From positions 620,372 through 684,371 of the forward strand of contig NZ_HE978512.1 in NCBI RefSeq assembly GCF_000311725.1: 64,000 nucleotides of DNA, in the 5' to 3' direction. Source of the stretch: Robertmurraya massiliosenegalensis JC6 (lineage in GTDB: Bacteria > Bacillota > Bacilli > Bacillales > Cytobacillaceae). This document shows positions 1 through 8,544 of the stretch, in pieces. The first letter of the stretch is position 1. Every line of letters begins with the position of its first letter. The position numbers and the translations under genes were made by a program. The notes under the pieces are model-generated. The model saw only the letters and a list, made by a program, of their open reading frames with translations, did not search any database and was not told the origin of the DNA.

Positions 1-191
1 GACTAGTAGGAGTTGGATTTTCAAACATGATCCCTGCCGGACTTGTTGGTGTTAATTTGGTTTTGGCGGCAGACTTAGTCGGCCAATTCGCTTTTGAAGT
101 CCGATTCCCGGTCGGAATCATCACCGGAATACTCGGGGCGCCGTATCTAATCTACTTGCTCATCCGCATGAATCGAAAAGGAGATTTATAA
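1..191 (+). CDS. FecCD-type siderophore permease, C-terminal fragment
   Basis: The reading frame is open from base 3 and stops with TAA at 189-191. The visible residues end in a pattern typical of FecCD/BtuC permeases: a final membrane segment with PVGIITGILGAPYLIYLL followed by a short basic tail. This would be the membrane subunit of an iron-siderophore ABC importer. The stop codon overlaps the ATG of the downstream ATPase by one base, so the two are translationally coupled. The N-terminal part lies outside the window. Confidence 0.9.
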   Translation, partial: LVGVGFSNMIPAGLVGVNLVLAADLVGQFAFEVRFPVGIITGILGAPYLIYLLIRMNRKGDL

Positions 192-1006
192 TGAAACCGA
201 CACATCTTTTTGAGGCAGAAAACATTGTTGCAGGCTATGAGAACAAAACGGTCATTCATGAGGTAAGCCTCGCCATTCCCAGCAATAAAATCAGTGTCAT
301 TATTGGGGCGAATGCCTGTGGAAAGTCCACCCTTCTTAAAACATTAGCTCGGCTGATTAAACCAACCTCTGGAAAAATCACACTTGATGGAAGGCCTATC
401 AGCAAAATTCCATCAAAGGAATTAGCTCGAATCGTAGGATTGTTACCACAATCCCCTATTGTGCCTGAAGGTATTTCTGTGGCTGACTTAGTTGGACGCG
501 GAAGATTTCCTCATCAATCCTTGTTCAGTGGATGGACGAAAAAGGATTATGAAGCTGTTGCTGAAGCGATGGAAATCATGAATATTACAGAGCTTGCCAA
601 TCGCAATATTGATGAACTATCAGGTGGTCAAAGACAGCGCGTATGGATTGCTATGGCTTTAGCACAACAAACCGATATCTTGTTTCTTGATGAGCCGACT
701 ACTTTTTTAGATATTACGTATCAAGTCGAAATTCTTGACTTGCTCACCGACTTAAACCAAAAATATGGCACTACCATTGTTATGGTCCTCCATGACATCA
801 ACCTTGCCGCACGATACGCAGATTATATTTTTGCCATGCACGAAGGAAATCTTGTCGCAGAAGGAGAGCCATCAATGGTGATTACCGATACCTTAATAAA
901 GGAGATTTTTGGTCTGAATTGTACGGTCATAAAAGATCCCGTTTCGGGCTCACCAAACGTCGTACCTATTGGGCGGTATCATGATAATCGGGCAAGTACT
1001 TATTGA
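191..1006 (+). CDS. Iron-siderophore ABC transporter ATPase (FecE/FepC-like)
   Basis: A 271-residue ABC ATPase that powers ferric-siderophore import together with the permease ending at 191. Walker A reads GANACGKST near residue 40, the signature LSGGQRQR lies near residue 145, and Walker B DILFLDEPT follows. The H-loop is in VLHDINLAARYADYI. The length matches FecE/FhuC proteins. Residue 3 of the P-loop is A and residue 5 is C rather than the usual G, which still fits the family. The start overlaps the permease stop. A strong terminator follows directly. Confidence 0.95.
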   Translation: MKPTHLFEAENIVAGYENKTVIHEVSLAIPSNKISVIIGANACGKSTLLKTLARLIKPTSGKITLDGRPISKIPSKELARIVGLLPQSPIVPEGISVADLVGRGRFPHQSLFSGWTKKDYEAVAEAMEIMNITELANRNIDELSGGQRQRVWIAMALAQQTDILFLDEPTTFLDITYQVEILDLLTDLNQKYGTTIVMVLHDINLAARYADYIFAMHEGNLVAEGEPSMVITDTLIKEIFGLNCTVIKDPVSGSPNVVPIGRYHDNRASTY

Positions 1007-1011
1007 AGATT

Positions 1012-1058
1012 AAATCCTTCCAAGGTGGACAATTTTCTCCACCTTGGAAGGATTTTTT
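1012..1058. terminator. Bidirectional intrinsic terminator
   Basis: An 18-bp near-perfect stem (AAATCCTTCCAAGGTGGA with its complement) closes on a short loop and is followed by TTTTTT on the plus strand and by A/T-rich sequence on the other side. It sits between convergent genes and ends the siderophore operon and the leftward microcompartment operon. Confidence 0.9.
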
Positions 1059-1962
1059 AACCACCAATTTTACATATTAACCCTTTTTCCTCAACCACGG
1101 TTTTGAGTTTTTGCATTTTCTCATTTGTTGGTGTCGGTATTCCTTTCATTTCGTATTCATAATTTAAATAATCATATTTATTTTCTCCAAGACGGTGATA
1201 AGGAAGAAGATGCATCTCCTTTACTCCTCTAATGTTTGATGCGAACGAAGCAATAGTTTCCATCTCATCAATTCCATCATTAAAGGTTGGAATAACAGGC
1301 ACACGTATGATTATAGGAACACCGAATTGACCAATAAATTTCGCATTTTCCAATATCTTTTCATTTGACCTTCCAACAAACTCTAGGTGTTTTCTTTCAT
1401 CCGTATGTTTGATGTCTAATAACACCAAATCCAACCATGGTAGCACTTGCTCTAAAACCGCTTGACTTGTAAAGGCAGTCGTTTCAATGGCTGTATGCCA
1501 CCCTTTCTCTTTACATGCCTTTAACAATTCCTCAGCATAGTATGGTTGAGAAAGAGGCTCTCCCCCAGAAAGAGTAATCCCTCCACCAGAGCGTTTATAA
1601 TGTATATGATCTTTCTTTAACTCATTTATTACATCTTGAACGGATCTCGGATTCCCAGCAAAATTAAGTGCCTCGCTATAGCAGGCTTCTACACAAATGC
1701 CACACTTTGTACATTTGCTCTCGTCAATCTTAAAAGTAGGAACGATTTGTAATGCACCTGTTGGACACAGTTCCGTACATCTGCCACATCCGATACAGTT
1801 TCTTTTTACGAACATTATTTGTGGTTCTTTACTTTGTGACTCAGGGTTGCTACACCAACGACAGCGTAGAGGACAGCCCTTCAAGAAAACGATGGAACGA
1901 ATTCCTGGTCCGTCATGAACAGAAAAACGTTGAATATCAAAAACAATTCCCTTATCTTCCAT
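1057..1962 (-). CDS. Glycyl-radical enzyme activating protein (radical SAM)
   Basis: Radical SAM activase that abstracts a hydrogen from the glycyl residue of the diol dehydratase encoded just upstream. The SAM cluster motif CPLRCRWC (Cx3Cx2C) lies near residue 30. It is followed by two ferredoxin-type 4Fe-4S motifs, CIGCGRCTELC and CTKCGICVEAC, as in activases of PFL2-type enzymes. The ATG at 1962 (MEDKGIVFDIQ) is chosen because homologues start close to this block. A TTG at 1977 is also open but has no better ribosome site. It is the last gene of the microcompartment operon and is separated from the dehydratase by a hairpin. Confidence 0.93.
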   Translation of the reverse strand: MEDKGIVFDIQRFSVHDGPGIRSIVFLKGCPLRCRWCSNPESQSKEPQIMFVKRNCIGCGRCTELCPTGALQIVPTFKIDESKCTKCGICVEACYSEALNFAGNPRSVQDVINELKKDHIHYKRSGGGITLSGGEPLSQPYYAEELLKACKEKGWHTAIETTAFTSQAVLEQVLPWLDLVLLDIKHTDERKHLEFVGRSNEKILENAKFIGQFGVPIIIRVPVIPTFNDGIDEMETIASFASNIRGVKEMHLLPYHRLGENKYDYLNYEYEMKGIPTPTNEKMQKLKTVVEEKGLICKIGG

Positions 1963-1986
1963 TTCTCGTTGCACCAACCTTTATAA

Positions 1987-2020
1987 AAAGGAGGAGTTCA
2001 AAATAACTCCCCCTCTTATT
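1987..2020 (-). terminator. Intercistronic hairpin (attenuator-like) between dehydratase and activase
   Basis: The 9-bp arms at 1990-1998 and 2005-2013 pair with one G-U wobble and a 6-nt loop. On the minus strand the stem is followed by CTTTTT, so it can act as a partial terminator. It would make the activase transcript less abundant than the dehydratase transcript. T-rich sequence on the plus side allows bidirectional use. Confidence 0.65.
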
Positions 2021-2029
2021 TTTTTCAAT

Positions 2030-4561
2030 TTAGAATGCTTGTTCTGTACGGTTAATTATATCGTCTTGGATAGTCTTATCTAATGATGTGAAATGTGCAC
2101 TGTATCCAGCTACACGTACGACGAGATTTTTATACTTTTCAGGATTTTGTTGGGCCTTTAACAATGTTTCACGGCTTACAACGTTAAACTGTACATGCAT
2201 GCCTTTTTGGTCAAAATAACCACGGACCAATGCGGATAAATTCTCTAATCCCGTTTGGCCAGAAATAGCAGATGGATGGAATTTCTGATTAAACAATGTA
2301 CCGTTCGATGCAATATGATGATCTAATTTGGCGATAGAGTTGGCAGCCGCCGTTGGACCTGTTTTATCTCTACCAGAAACAGGAGATACCCCATCAGCTA
2401 ACGGTTCACCTGCTTTTCTTCCATCAGGCGTCGCACCCGTTTGGGCGCCCATTGGAACATTCGCAGACACTGGGTATAATCCTGGTTGGAAAGAACCTCC
2501 TCGTGGATTGCGATACTTCTCAACCTCACGGCAATAAATTAAAGCTGCCTCACGTGCAAGACTGTCTACTTCATCAATGTCATTTCCAAACTTAGGAGCA
2601 CGATTTTCAAGGAGTTGGCGTAAATACTCTTGGTCATTGCTTGAACCTAAGTCCACTTTAACGTTTGTTGCATTCTTTAGTTCATCCAAAGAGACTTTAT
2701 TTCCTTCAAGGATTAATTTTTTGATGACTTCTACAAGTTTATCTTGGGTAAGTTGATCCAGACTTAAGTTTTCAGAAGGCTGACCTTGTTGTTCACCAAA
2801 ATTGGTATCTAATGCATGTTTTAATTCAGCTAAAGAAACTTTCTTCTCATCAAACACAAGTTGTTTAATTGCCATTAAAGAATCTCCAACATTTGCTACA
2901 CCGACCCCTTGTGGACCTGTATAGTTATAAATAGCCCCGCCTTCTTGCAGTGATTTTCCTTTTCCGATACAGTCATCTACCATTGATGAAAGGAATGGAA
3001 GTGGTGCACGTTCACCATGAGCTATATCTACTGAGTTATCAGCATTGATAAGTAAACGCACAAAATATTCCATTTGCTTTTGGTAAGCATTTAAGAAATC
3101 CTCAAAGCTTTTAAACGAAGTAAATTCTCCTGTTTTTAAACCAAGTTGTTTTCCATTTATAACCCCATTATTAATGGTAATCTCAAGTACTTTTGCCATA
3201 TTGAAAAAGGCCGCATCATGCCATCCTTCTGTTTTTCCACCTTTTTGAGGTTCCACACAACCAATGATTCCGTAGTCACGAGCATCTTGTAATGAGACGC
3301 CACGTCCCACTAATGCTGGAATGATCACTTCATCATTGTAATAAGCAGGCATTCCCAGTCCCAGTCGAGTAACTTCGCCAGCCTTAAACATTAACTCATC
3401 AGGAGTCAAATTCCAGTAACGAATAGAGATAGAAGGCTGCGGTAATTTTGTATTAGCGGTTGCCTGCAAACATGCAAAGGATAATGGGTTAACAGCATCA
3501 CGACCATCGGCTGTTTGACCTCCTACAATGAGGTTTTGGAACATCGGATAACCACCGAACGCTTTTGTTGAACCTTCATCCCGAACTTTGTTTACATCAT
3601 TAAATTTCACCCATAAAGCATCTAGTAACTCTTGTGCCTCTTCTTCTGTAAGAGTTCCATTTGCTAAATCGTTTTTATAGTATGGATACATATATTGATC
3701 AAAGCGAAGAGGTGAAATGGAATGTCCATTTGATTCAATTTGAATGACTGCTTGTACGAACCAGAAAGATTGTAAAGCTTCATAGAAATTTTTAGCTGGA
3801 TTAGCCGGTACATTCTCACAGTTATCTGCAATTTGATACAACTCATTTTTACGCTTTATATCTGTTGTTCGTCCAGCTAATTTTCTTGCTTCATCTGCAA
3901 ATCTTTGAGCAAACTTAATTACGGCGTTAGCAGTAATCATCACGGCATTTAAGAAATGATCTTTTTTGATATACTCTGGGTCTGCTTTATCCGCACGTGC
4001 TTTTGCTGCTTCGACTTCAGCAATAATACCGTTAAAACCATTCTTTAAGACCTTTTCATAATCAACACCAATATGCCCTACACCATTAAAGTAATAGTTT
4101 CCTACCGTAAATACCCCTGCATCCATCGCTTCTCTTGTTTCTGGATACATCAATTGAGTTGCTAGTTCGTTTGTCGTCTTTCCTTCCCAGTATGTGAATA
4201 CATCACGAAGTCTTGCTTTTGTATCTTCTGAAATTAAGAAGACATCTCCTTTACGTTTTGCAAGGGTTTCAAACTCTTCAACCAGCCATTTATTTGAGAA
4301 TTCTGGGAACACTTGGCTAGCCCTCGGTTTAGTCGTGAGATTTCCGACAATCAGTTCATGGTCTCGGATGACGATCGTCATATGAGTTAAAATCTTTTCA
4401 AGTGCTTTAGCTCGTCGAATAACCATTGGATAAGCTTCTGTTTCCTTATAGGATTCAGTAATTAGAACAGCTCTTTCCGCTTCAATTTCAGGAGTGACAG
4501 AGTAAAGAACATCAATTAAATTTTGGATACGTAATGTTGGTTCTACTATAACTGTTGACAT
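2030..4561 (-). CDS. B12-independent glycyl-radical diol dehydratase (1,2-propanediol/glycerol type)
   Basis: 843-residue glycyl radical enzyme that dehydrates a vicinal diol to an aldehyde inside the microcompartment. The thiyl motif GCVEP puts Cys435 and Glu437 in place. The glycyl radical loop RVAGYSAHF gives Gly819. His163 (GVGHIGVDY), His280-Ser281 (NGHSIS) and Asp449 (GKTEGWHDA) match the substrate ligands of Clostridium butyricum glycerol dehydratase and of the Roseburia propanediol dehydratase. Choline lyase has a different sequence after GCVEP. The Cys-to-Gly distance of 384 residues is longer than in the glycerol enzyme, because of an insert around 585-640. AAAGGGG precedes the ATG. 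Confidence 0.95.
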   Translation of the reverse strand: MSTVIVEPTLRIQNLIDVLYSVTPEIEAERAVLITESYKETEAYPMVIRRAKALEKILTHMTIVIRDHELIVGNLTTKPRASQVFPEFSNKWLVEEFETLAKRKGDVFLISEDTKARLRDVFTYWEGKTTNELATQLMYPETREAMDAGVFTVGNYYFNGVGHIGVDYEKVLKNGFNGIIAEVEAAKARADKADPEYIKKDHFLNAVMITANAVIKFAQRFADEARKLAGRTTDIKRKNELYQIADNCENVPANPAKNFYEALQSFWFVQAVIQIESNGHSISPLRFDQYMYPYYKNDLANGTLTEEEAQELLDALWVKFNDVNKVRDEGSTKAFGGYPMFQNLIVGGQTADGRDAVNPLSFACLQATANTKLPQPSISIRYWNLTPDELMFKAGEVTRLGLGMPAYYNDEVIIPALVGRGVSLQDARDYGIIGCVEPQKGGKTEGWHDAAFFNMAKVLEITINNGVINGKQLGLKTGEFTSFKSFEDFLNAYQKQMEYFVRLLINADNSVDIAHGERAPLPFLSSMVDDCIGKGKSLQEGGAIYNYTGPQGVGVANVGDSLMAIKQLVFDEKKVSLAELKHALDTNFGEQQGQPSENLSLDQLTQDKLVEVIKKLILEGNKVSLDELKNATNVKVDLGSSNDQEYLRQLLENRAPKFGNDIDEVDSLAREAALIYCREVEKYRNPRGGSFQPGLYPVSANVPMGAQTGATPDGRKAGEPLADGVSPVSGRDKTGPTAAANSIAKLDHHIASNGTLFNQKFHPSAISGQTGLENLSALVRGYFDQKGMHVQFNVVSRETLLKAQQNPEKYKNLVVRVAGYSAHFTSLDKTIQDDIINRTEQAF

Positions 4562-4677
4562 GAATAGGTTTCCCCTTTCAATATAAAAGATTGATAGTAT
4601 CTTATTACTTCTATTACACTTTACAAATTCAACTCGTTTTTGTATGATTATGTGAGATTACTTTGTACTTTTATCTA

Positions 4678-4702
4678 GGAGAATTCCAATATTGGATTCT
4701 CC
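4678..4702. other. Perfect hairpin between glpF-like gene and dehydratase
   Basis: A 25-base near-palindrome, GGAGAA(T)TCCAA paired with TTGGATTCTCC, lies 10 bases past the stop of the channel gene. On the minus strand, where the operon runs, it is not followed by a U-run. It is therefore more likely an RNA processing or stabilising element than a full terminator. The remaining 150-base gap could hold a separate promoter for the dehydratase, but I see no convincing one. Confidence 0.5.
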
Positions 4703-4712
4703 ATTTTTCTAT

Positions 4713-5531
4713 TTAAGAAACTTTTTTATAATCCTTGTCCATAGACTCTTGTTTTGCAACTGGAAAATATGGAGCGATTAACTTCTTATAAATACCCCCT
4801 CCAAGAACTGCTCCAATAATTGGTCCGAATATCGGAACGATTAAACCGTATAATTGTGGTCCAATTACGTTTGTTTCCCAACCTGATATCATCATGAAAA
4901 TACGTGGACCTAAATCACGGGCTGGATTCATAGCAAACCCCGTTAGAGGTCCGAAAGAGATTCCACAAATCGCAATCGTTAACCCTATCGCTACTGCTGG
5001 TAATCCAGCCGTTGGTGCTGCGCCATTTTTCTTATCGGTAACAGCGAAGATTACAATCATTAAGAACGCAGTGATGGCAATCTCAACAAAAAGAGCTTCC
5101 ATTGTGGAAAGGTAAGGCTTTGGATAGGTACTAAAAATCCCAGCAGATGCCCACCCACTCTCTGTAGACCGGACAATCTCGTTCGTATTTTCAAAATTGA
5201 TTATCGCATTGCGGAACAATCCATAAACAACCGCCGCCCCTGCAAAAGCACCTATCACTTGTGAAGCGATATAGTGTGGGATCTTCCTTTTGTCAAACCC
5301 GCCCCAAACACCTAGACCAATGGTAACAGCTGGATTAATATGGCCTCCTGAGATTGACCCTACTACATATATGGCAATCATTACCGCTATACCCCAAGCA
5401 ATAGATAATTCCCAAAAACTCATTGAGATATCAGCAGTAACCATTGCTGCTACAGTTCCAACCCCTATAAAAATCAAGATAAAGGTTCCGAAAAATTCAG
5501 CTAAACATTCGCCCCATAAGGTCTTACTCAT
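4713..5531 (-). CDS. MIP-family glycerol/propanediol facilitator (GlpF/PduF-like)
   Basis: A 272-residue, six-helix aquaglyceroporin for passive diol entry. Both NPA boxes are intact: SGGHINPAVT near residue 65 and GFAMNPARDLGPR near residue 205. The Asp after NPAR is the glyceroporin hallmark and separates it from water-only channels. PduF of B12-dependent propanediol loci belongs to the same family. In this operon the substrate is probably the diol used by the neighbouring dehydratase. AAGGAGAG precedes the ATG. Confidence 0.93.
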   Translation of the reverse strand: MSKTLWGECLAEFFGTFILIFIGVGTVAAMVTADISMSFWELSIAWGIAVMIAIYVVGSISGGHINPAVTIGLGVWGGFDKRKIPHYIASQVIGAFAGAAVVYGLFRNAIINFENTNEIVRSTESGWASAGIFSTYPKPYLSTMEALFVEIAITAFLMIVIFAVTDKKNGAAPTAGLPAVAIGLTIAICGISFGPLTGFAMNPARDLGPRIFMMISGWETNVIGPQLYGLIVPIFGPIIGAVLGGGIYKKLIAPYFPVAKQESMDKDYKKVS

Positions 5532-5545
5532 TTTTAACTCTCCTT

Positions 5546-6730
5546 TTAATTAGAAAGTACTAAGCTTATTTTCTCTTCTTTCACTTTTTCGCCGTAGATG
5601 GCTGAATATAGTTCGATAATCTCTTCTTTTGATGTAGTTCTTGGGTTCGTAGCTGTACAGCGATCATTTAGTGCTGCCTCACTCATATAGTCGAGCTTTT
5701 CTCTAAATATTTCTTTATCTACCTTCAATTCTCTTAAACTATTAGGAGTATTGGTTTCTGCCAACAATACTTTTATTGCAGTAACCAAATTGTGTACTCC
5801 TTCACAAACCGTGGCAGCTGGCAGCCCCAAAATCTTCGAAAGCTCTGCATATCTTTTAGCAGCTTGTGTTTCTTGACCACTTTCAAGGTTAGCGTTGTAA
5901 CGTATCACATGTGGGAGAATCATGGCATTTGCTCTCCCATGAGGAATGTGAAATGAGCCTCCTAAAGCATGTGCCAAACTATGATTCAATCCGAGATATG
6001 CGTTTGTAAATGCCATCCCGGCGATGCAAGAGGCGTTGTGAAGCTTTTCTCTTGCGTGCATATCATTTCCATCCTTAAAGGCTAGCAACAAATAATCGAA
6101 GATCAATTTTATTGATTTTTCTGCTAAGGCATCCGAGTAATCAGATGCTTCCGTTGATACATAAGCTTCAATTGCATGTGTTAATGCATCGATCGCTGTA
6201 TCAGCCGTAATGGAAGGAGGAACTGTTTTCACAAACATAGGATCGATAATCGCTATATCCGGTAATAACTCATCGTCCACTAATGGGATTTTTTTATCAC
6301 CCATTGTAATGACTGCAAATGTCGTTACTTCAGAGCCAGTCCCACTTGTTGTCGGAATGGCAACGAATTGCGGTCTTTCATAGCCAACCTCACCATTAAT
6401 TTGAAGAATTTTTTCATAAAACCATAAGATACTTTTTGCCGCATCAATGGTTGATCCTCCGCCTAAAGCAATAAGAATATCAGGTTTCACTCGTAACATT
6501 TCCTTAACTCCATCAGCGACTATATCAATTGGTGGATCTGGTTTTATATTAGAAAAAAGAGTACAATCGGATACAGAATTCTTCAGTATATTTAGAAGTT
6601 GTTCAGAGAATCCAACTTCAATCATAAAAGGATCGGTGATTACGAGAGCTTTTGTTTTATTAACCATCGTTAAATATTCCAACGCTCCATTATTAAAATA
6701 CACCTCTGGTTTAATCTTAAAATGTTCCAT
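5546..6730 (-). CDS. Iron-dependent alcohol dehydrogenase (PduQ/1,3-propanediol dehydrogenase type)
   Basis: Group III (Fe-dependent) alcohol dehydrogenase, about 394 residues. It reduces the aldehyde made by the dehydratase and regenerates NAD+ for the aldehyde dehydrogenase. The NAD-binding GGGSTIDAAK lies near residue 92. The metal-binding segment SLAHALGGSFHIPHGRANA is in the middle. A GTG at 6733 is also open, but GGGAGG is better spaced to the ATG at 6730. The gene sits between the vertex protein and the channel gene, consistent with a lumen enzyme. Confidence 0.93.
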   Translation of the reverse strand: MEHFKIKPEVYFNNGALEYLTMVNKTKALVITDPFMIEVGFSEQLLNILKNSVSDCTLFSNIKPDPPIDIVADGVKEMLRVKPDILIALGGGSTIDAAKSILWFYEKILQINGEVGYERPQFVAIPTTSGTGSEVTTFAVITMGDKKIPLVDDELLPDIAIIDPMFVKTVPPSITADTAIDALTHAIEAYVSTEASDYSDALAEKSIKLIFDYLLLAFKDGNDMHAREKLHNASCIAGMAFTNAYLGLNHSLAHALGGSFHIPHGRANAMILPHVIRYNANLESGQETQAAKRYAELSKILGLPAATVCEGVHNLVTAIKVLLAETNTPNSLRELKVDKEIFREKLDYMSEAALNDRCTATNPRTTSKEEIIELYSAIYGEKVKEEKISLVLSN

Positions 6731-6759
6731 CACTGCCCTCCCAAAAAAGAGACTTTTAC

Positions 6760-7026
6760 TTATTTACCTTCAAGTTGAATTTCATCAATTATCCCAACAA
6801 TTGCCATATCTGCAGCAAGTTTTGCTTCTTCATAAAGGGAGTCCCCCCAGTCTACAAGAACGATGTCATTCATTCCGGCTCCTACTCTATCAACTGCCAC
6901 TAAGGCACCTTCTTCTGAAAATTTGGTATGTTCATTAAGTGATTTAATGACAAGTAGTTTTGAACCTACAAGCTTTTCTGCCTTTTGGGTGGATACGACT
7001 TTGCCAATTACCTTTGCAATAAACAT
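6760..7026 (-). CDS. BMC-P vertex protein (EutN/CcmL family)
   Basis: 88-residue pentameric shell protein that caps the icosahedral vertices of a microcompartment. It begins MFIAKVIGKVVSTQK and contains the family core LLVIKSL, GALVAVDRVGAGMNDIVLVDWG and AIVGIIDEI. The length matches EutN/CcmL. It is the only BMC-P in the locus. AAGGGAG precedes the ATG at a good distance. Confidence 0.95.
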   Translation of the reverse strand: MFIAKVIGKVVSTQKAEKLVGSKLLVIKSLNEHTKFSEEGALVAVDRVGAGMNDIVLVDWGDSLYEEAKLAADMAIVGIIDEIQLEGK

Positions 7027-7057
7027 TGAACTCGACTCCCTTTAGCTAGTATCAAAA

Positions 7058-8515
7058 CTACCTAATGATTTCCTCAAGCAGGTTCTTAATAATTTCTTCA
7101 ATATTTTCCTCAGAAATTTTTACAGGTGAATTTATTGGTCTATCACCTTTTAAGTCATACAGTTCTTTCACTCCATAGGCGACTCTACGAATATTAATGA
7201 GGTTTAGTGGACCAACATTATCTGACGTTGAACTACCACCCACTGCTCCACATCCAAGTGTTAAAGCTGGAACTAAATTTGTCGTACCACCAATCCCGCC
7301 TAGGGCACCAGGTGTGTTTACTAACATTCTTGATACTGGTTTTTTCAGGGCAAATTCCCTGATTATTTCTTCATTTTCAGAGTGCATGATTAATGTATGA
7401 CCTTTACCCTCGTTATATAGTAATTCCATACATCTTTCACAAGCTTTTTCCCAATTATCCTCACAATAAAAAGCTAAGATAGGTGCTAACTTTTCTCTTG
7501 AATATGGATTGGTTTTCGAAACGCTATTTTGTTCAGAGATTAGCACTTTTGTCCCTTTTGGAATTTTAAGCTCTGCTAAATCAGCAATCTCTTCCACGCA
7601 TTTTCCAACGATCTGAGGGTTCATCGTTCCATTTGCTCGCAACAGCCACTTTCCGAGTTTATCTGACTCTTCTTTTGATAGGAAATAAGCTCCCTGATCA
7701 ACTAACTCAGCAACTACCTGTGCTTCAATGTCTTTTTCCACTACAATCGATTGCTCAGATGCACAAATCACGCCATTATCAAATGTCTTACTATCCAAGA
7801 TTCGTTTAACAGCTAATGGAATATTAGCTGACCTTTCGATAAAAGCTGGTCCATTACCTGGTCCAACTCCGATGGCAGGTGTGCCTGAACTATACGCAGC
7901 CTTTACCATTGCTTCTCCACCTGTAGCAAGGATCAAAGCAATATCCTTATGTTTCATCAATTCATTTGTTGCTTGAAGTGTAGGTGTCTTAATACAACCA
8001 ATTAACCCATCTGGAGCACCTGCCTGTACCGCAGCTTTTGAAAGAATTTTAACTGTTTCTAGAATGCAATTTCTTGCAGATGGATGCGGTGAAAATACAA
8101 TCCCATTTCCAGACTTTAAAGCAATTAACGATTTATAGATCGTTGTAGAAGTTGGATTTGTGGAAGGAATTAATCCTGCTACAATCCCCACTGGGACAGC
8201 CACTTCATATATTTTTTTTATTTGATCATCTTGGATGATACCAACTGTCTTTAACTCTCTTATATAGTCATAAACTACAGAACTAGCAAAATGATTTTTT
8301 AATACTTTATCTTGCCATTTTCCAAAGCCTGTTTCTTCATATGCCATTTTCGCTAGTCGTTCTGCTTGTTGTTCTGCCGCTTCAGACATCTTTAAAACAA
8401 CTCGATCAATTTGTTCTTGAGTAAATTGGCTGAAAATATGTTGTGCTTCCTTTGCCTTGTCTATAAGATTTCTAGTTTCTTGGATGGATCTTAAATCATT
8501 ATCCCAGATTTCCAT
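7058..8515 (-). CDS. pduP: CoA-acylating aldehyde dehydrogenase (PduP-like) with C-terminal encapsulation peptide
   Basis: 485-residue enzyme that converts propanal (or 3-hydroxypropanal) plus CoA and NAD+ to the acyl-CoA. Catalytic Cys251 lies in FDNGVICASEQ. The glycine-rich GVGPGNGPAFIE is just before it. Residues 465-485 (KISEENIEEIIKNLLEEII) form a short amphipathic helix after a Pro-containing linker, the usual form of an encapsulation peptide. Some families carry this signal at the N terminus, so the C-terminal position is informative. The ATG has AGGAGG upstream. Propanediol use is inferred from the dehydratase. Confidence 0.94.
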   Translation of the reverse strand: MEIWDNDLRSIQETRNLIDKAKEAQHIFSQFTQEQIDRVVLKMSEAAEQQAERLAKMAYEETGFGKWQDKVLKNHFASSVVYDYIRELKTVGIIQDDQIKKIYEVAVPVGIVAGLIPSTNPTSTTIYKSLIALKSGNGIVFSPHPSARNCILETVKILSKAAVQAGAPDGLIGCIKTPTLQATNELMKHKDIALILATGGEAMVKAAYSSGTPAIGVGPGNGPAFIERSANIPLAVKRILDSKTFDNGVICASEQSIVVEKDIEAQVVAELVDQGAYFLSKEESDKLGKWLLRANGTMNPQIVGKCVEEIADLAELKIPKGTKVLISEQNSVSKTNPYSREKLAPILAFYCEDNWEKACERCMELLYNEGKGHTLIMHSENEEIIREFALKKPVSRMLVNTPGALGGIGGTTNLVPALTLGCGAVGGSSTSDNVGPLNLINIRRVAYGVKELYDLKGDRPINSPVKISEENIEEIIKNLLEEIIR

Positions 8516-8544
8516 TTCTTTACCTCCTAATGCCCATGAGAAAT

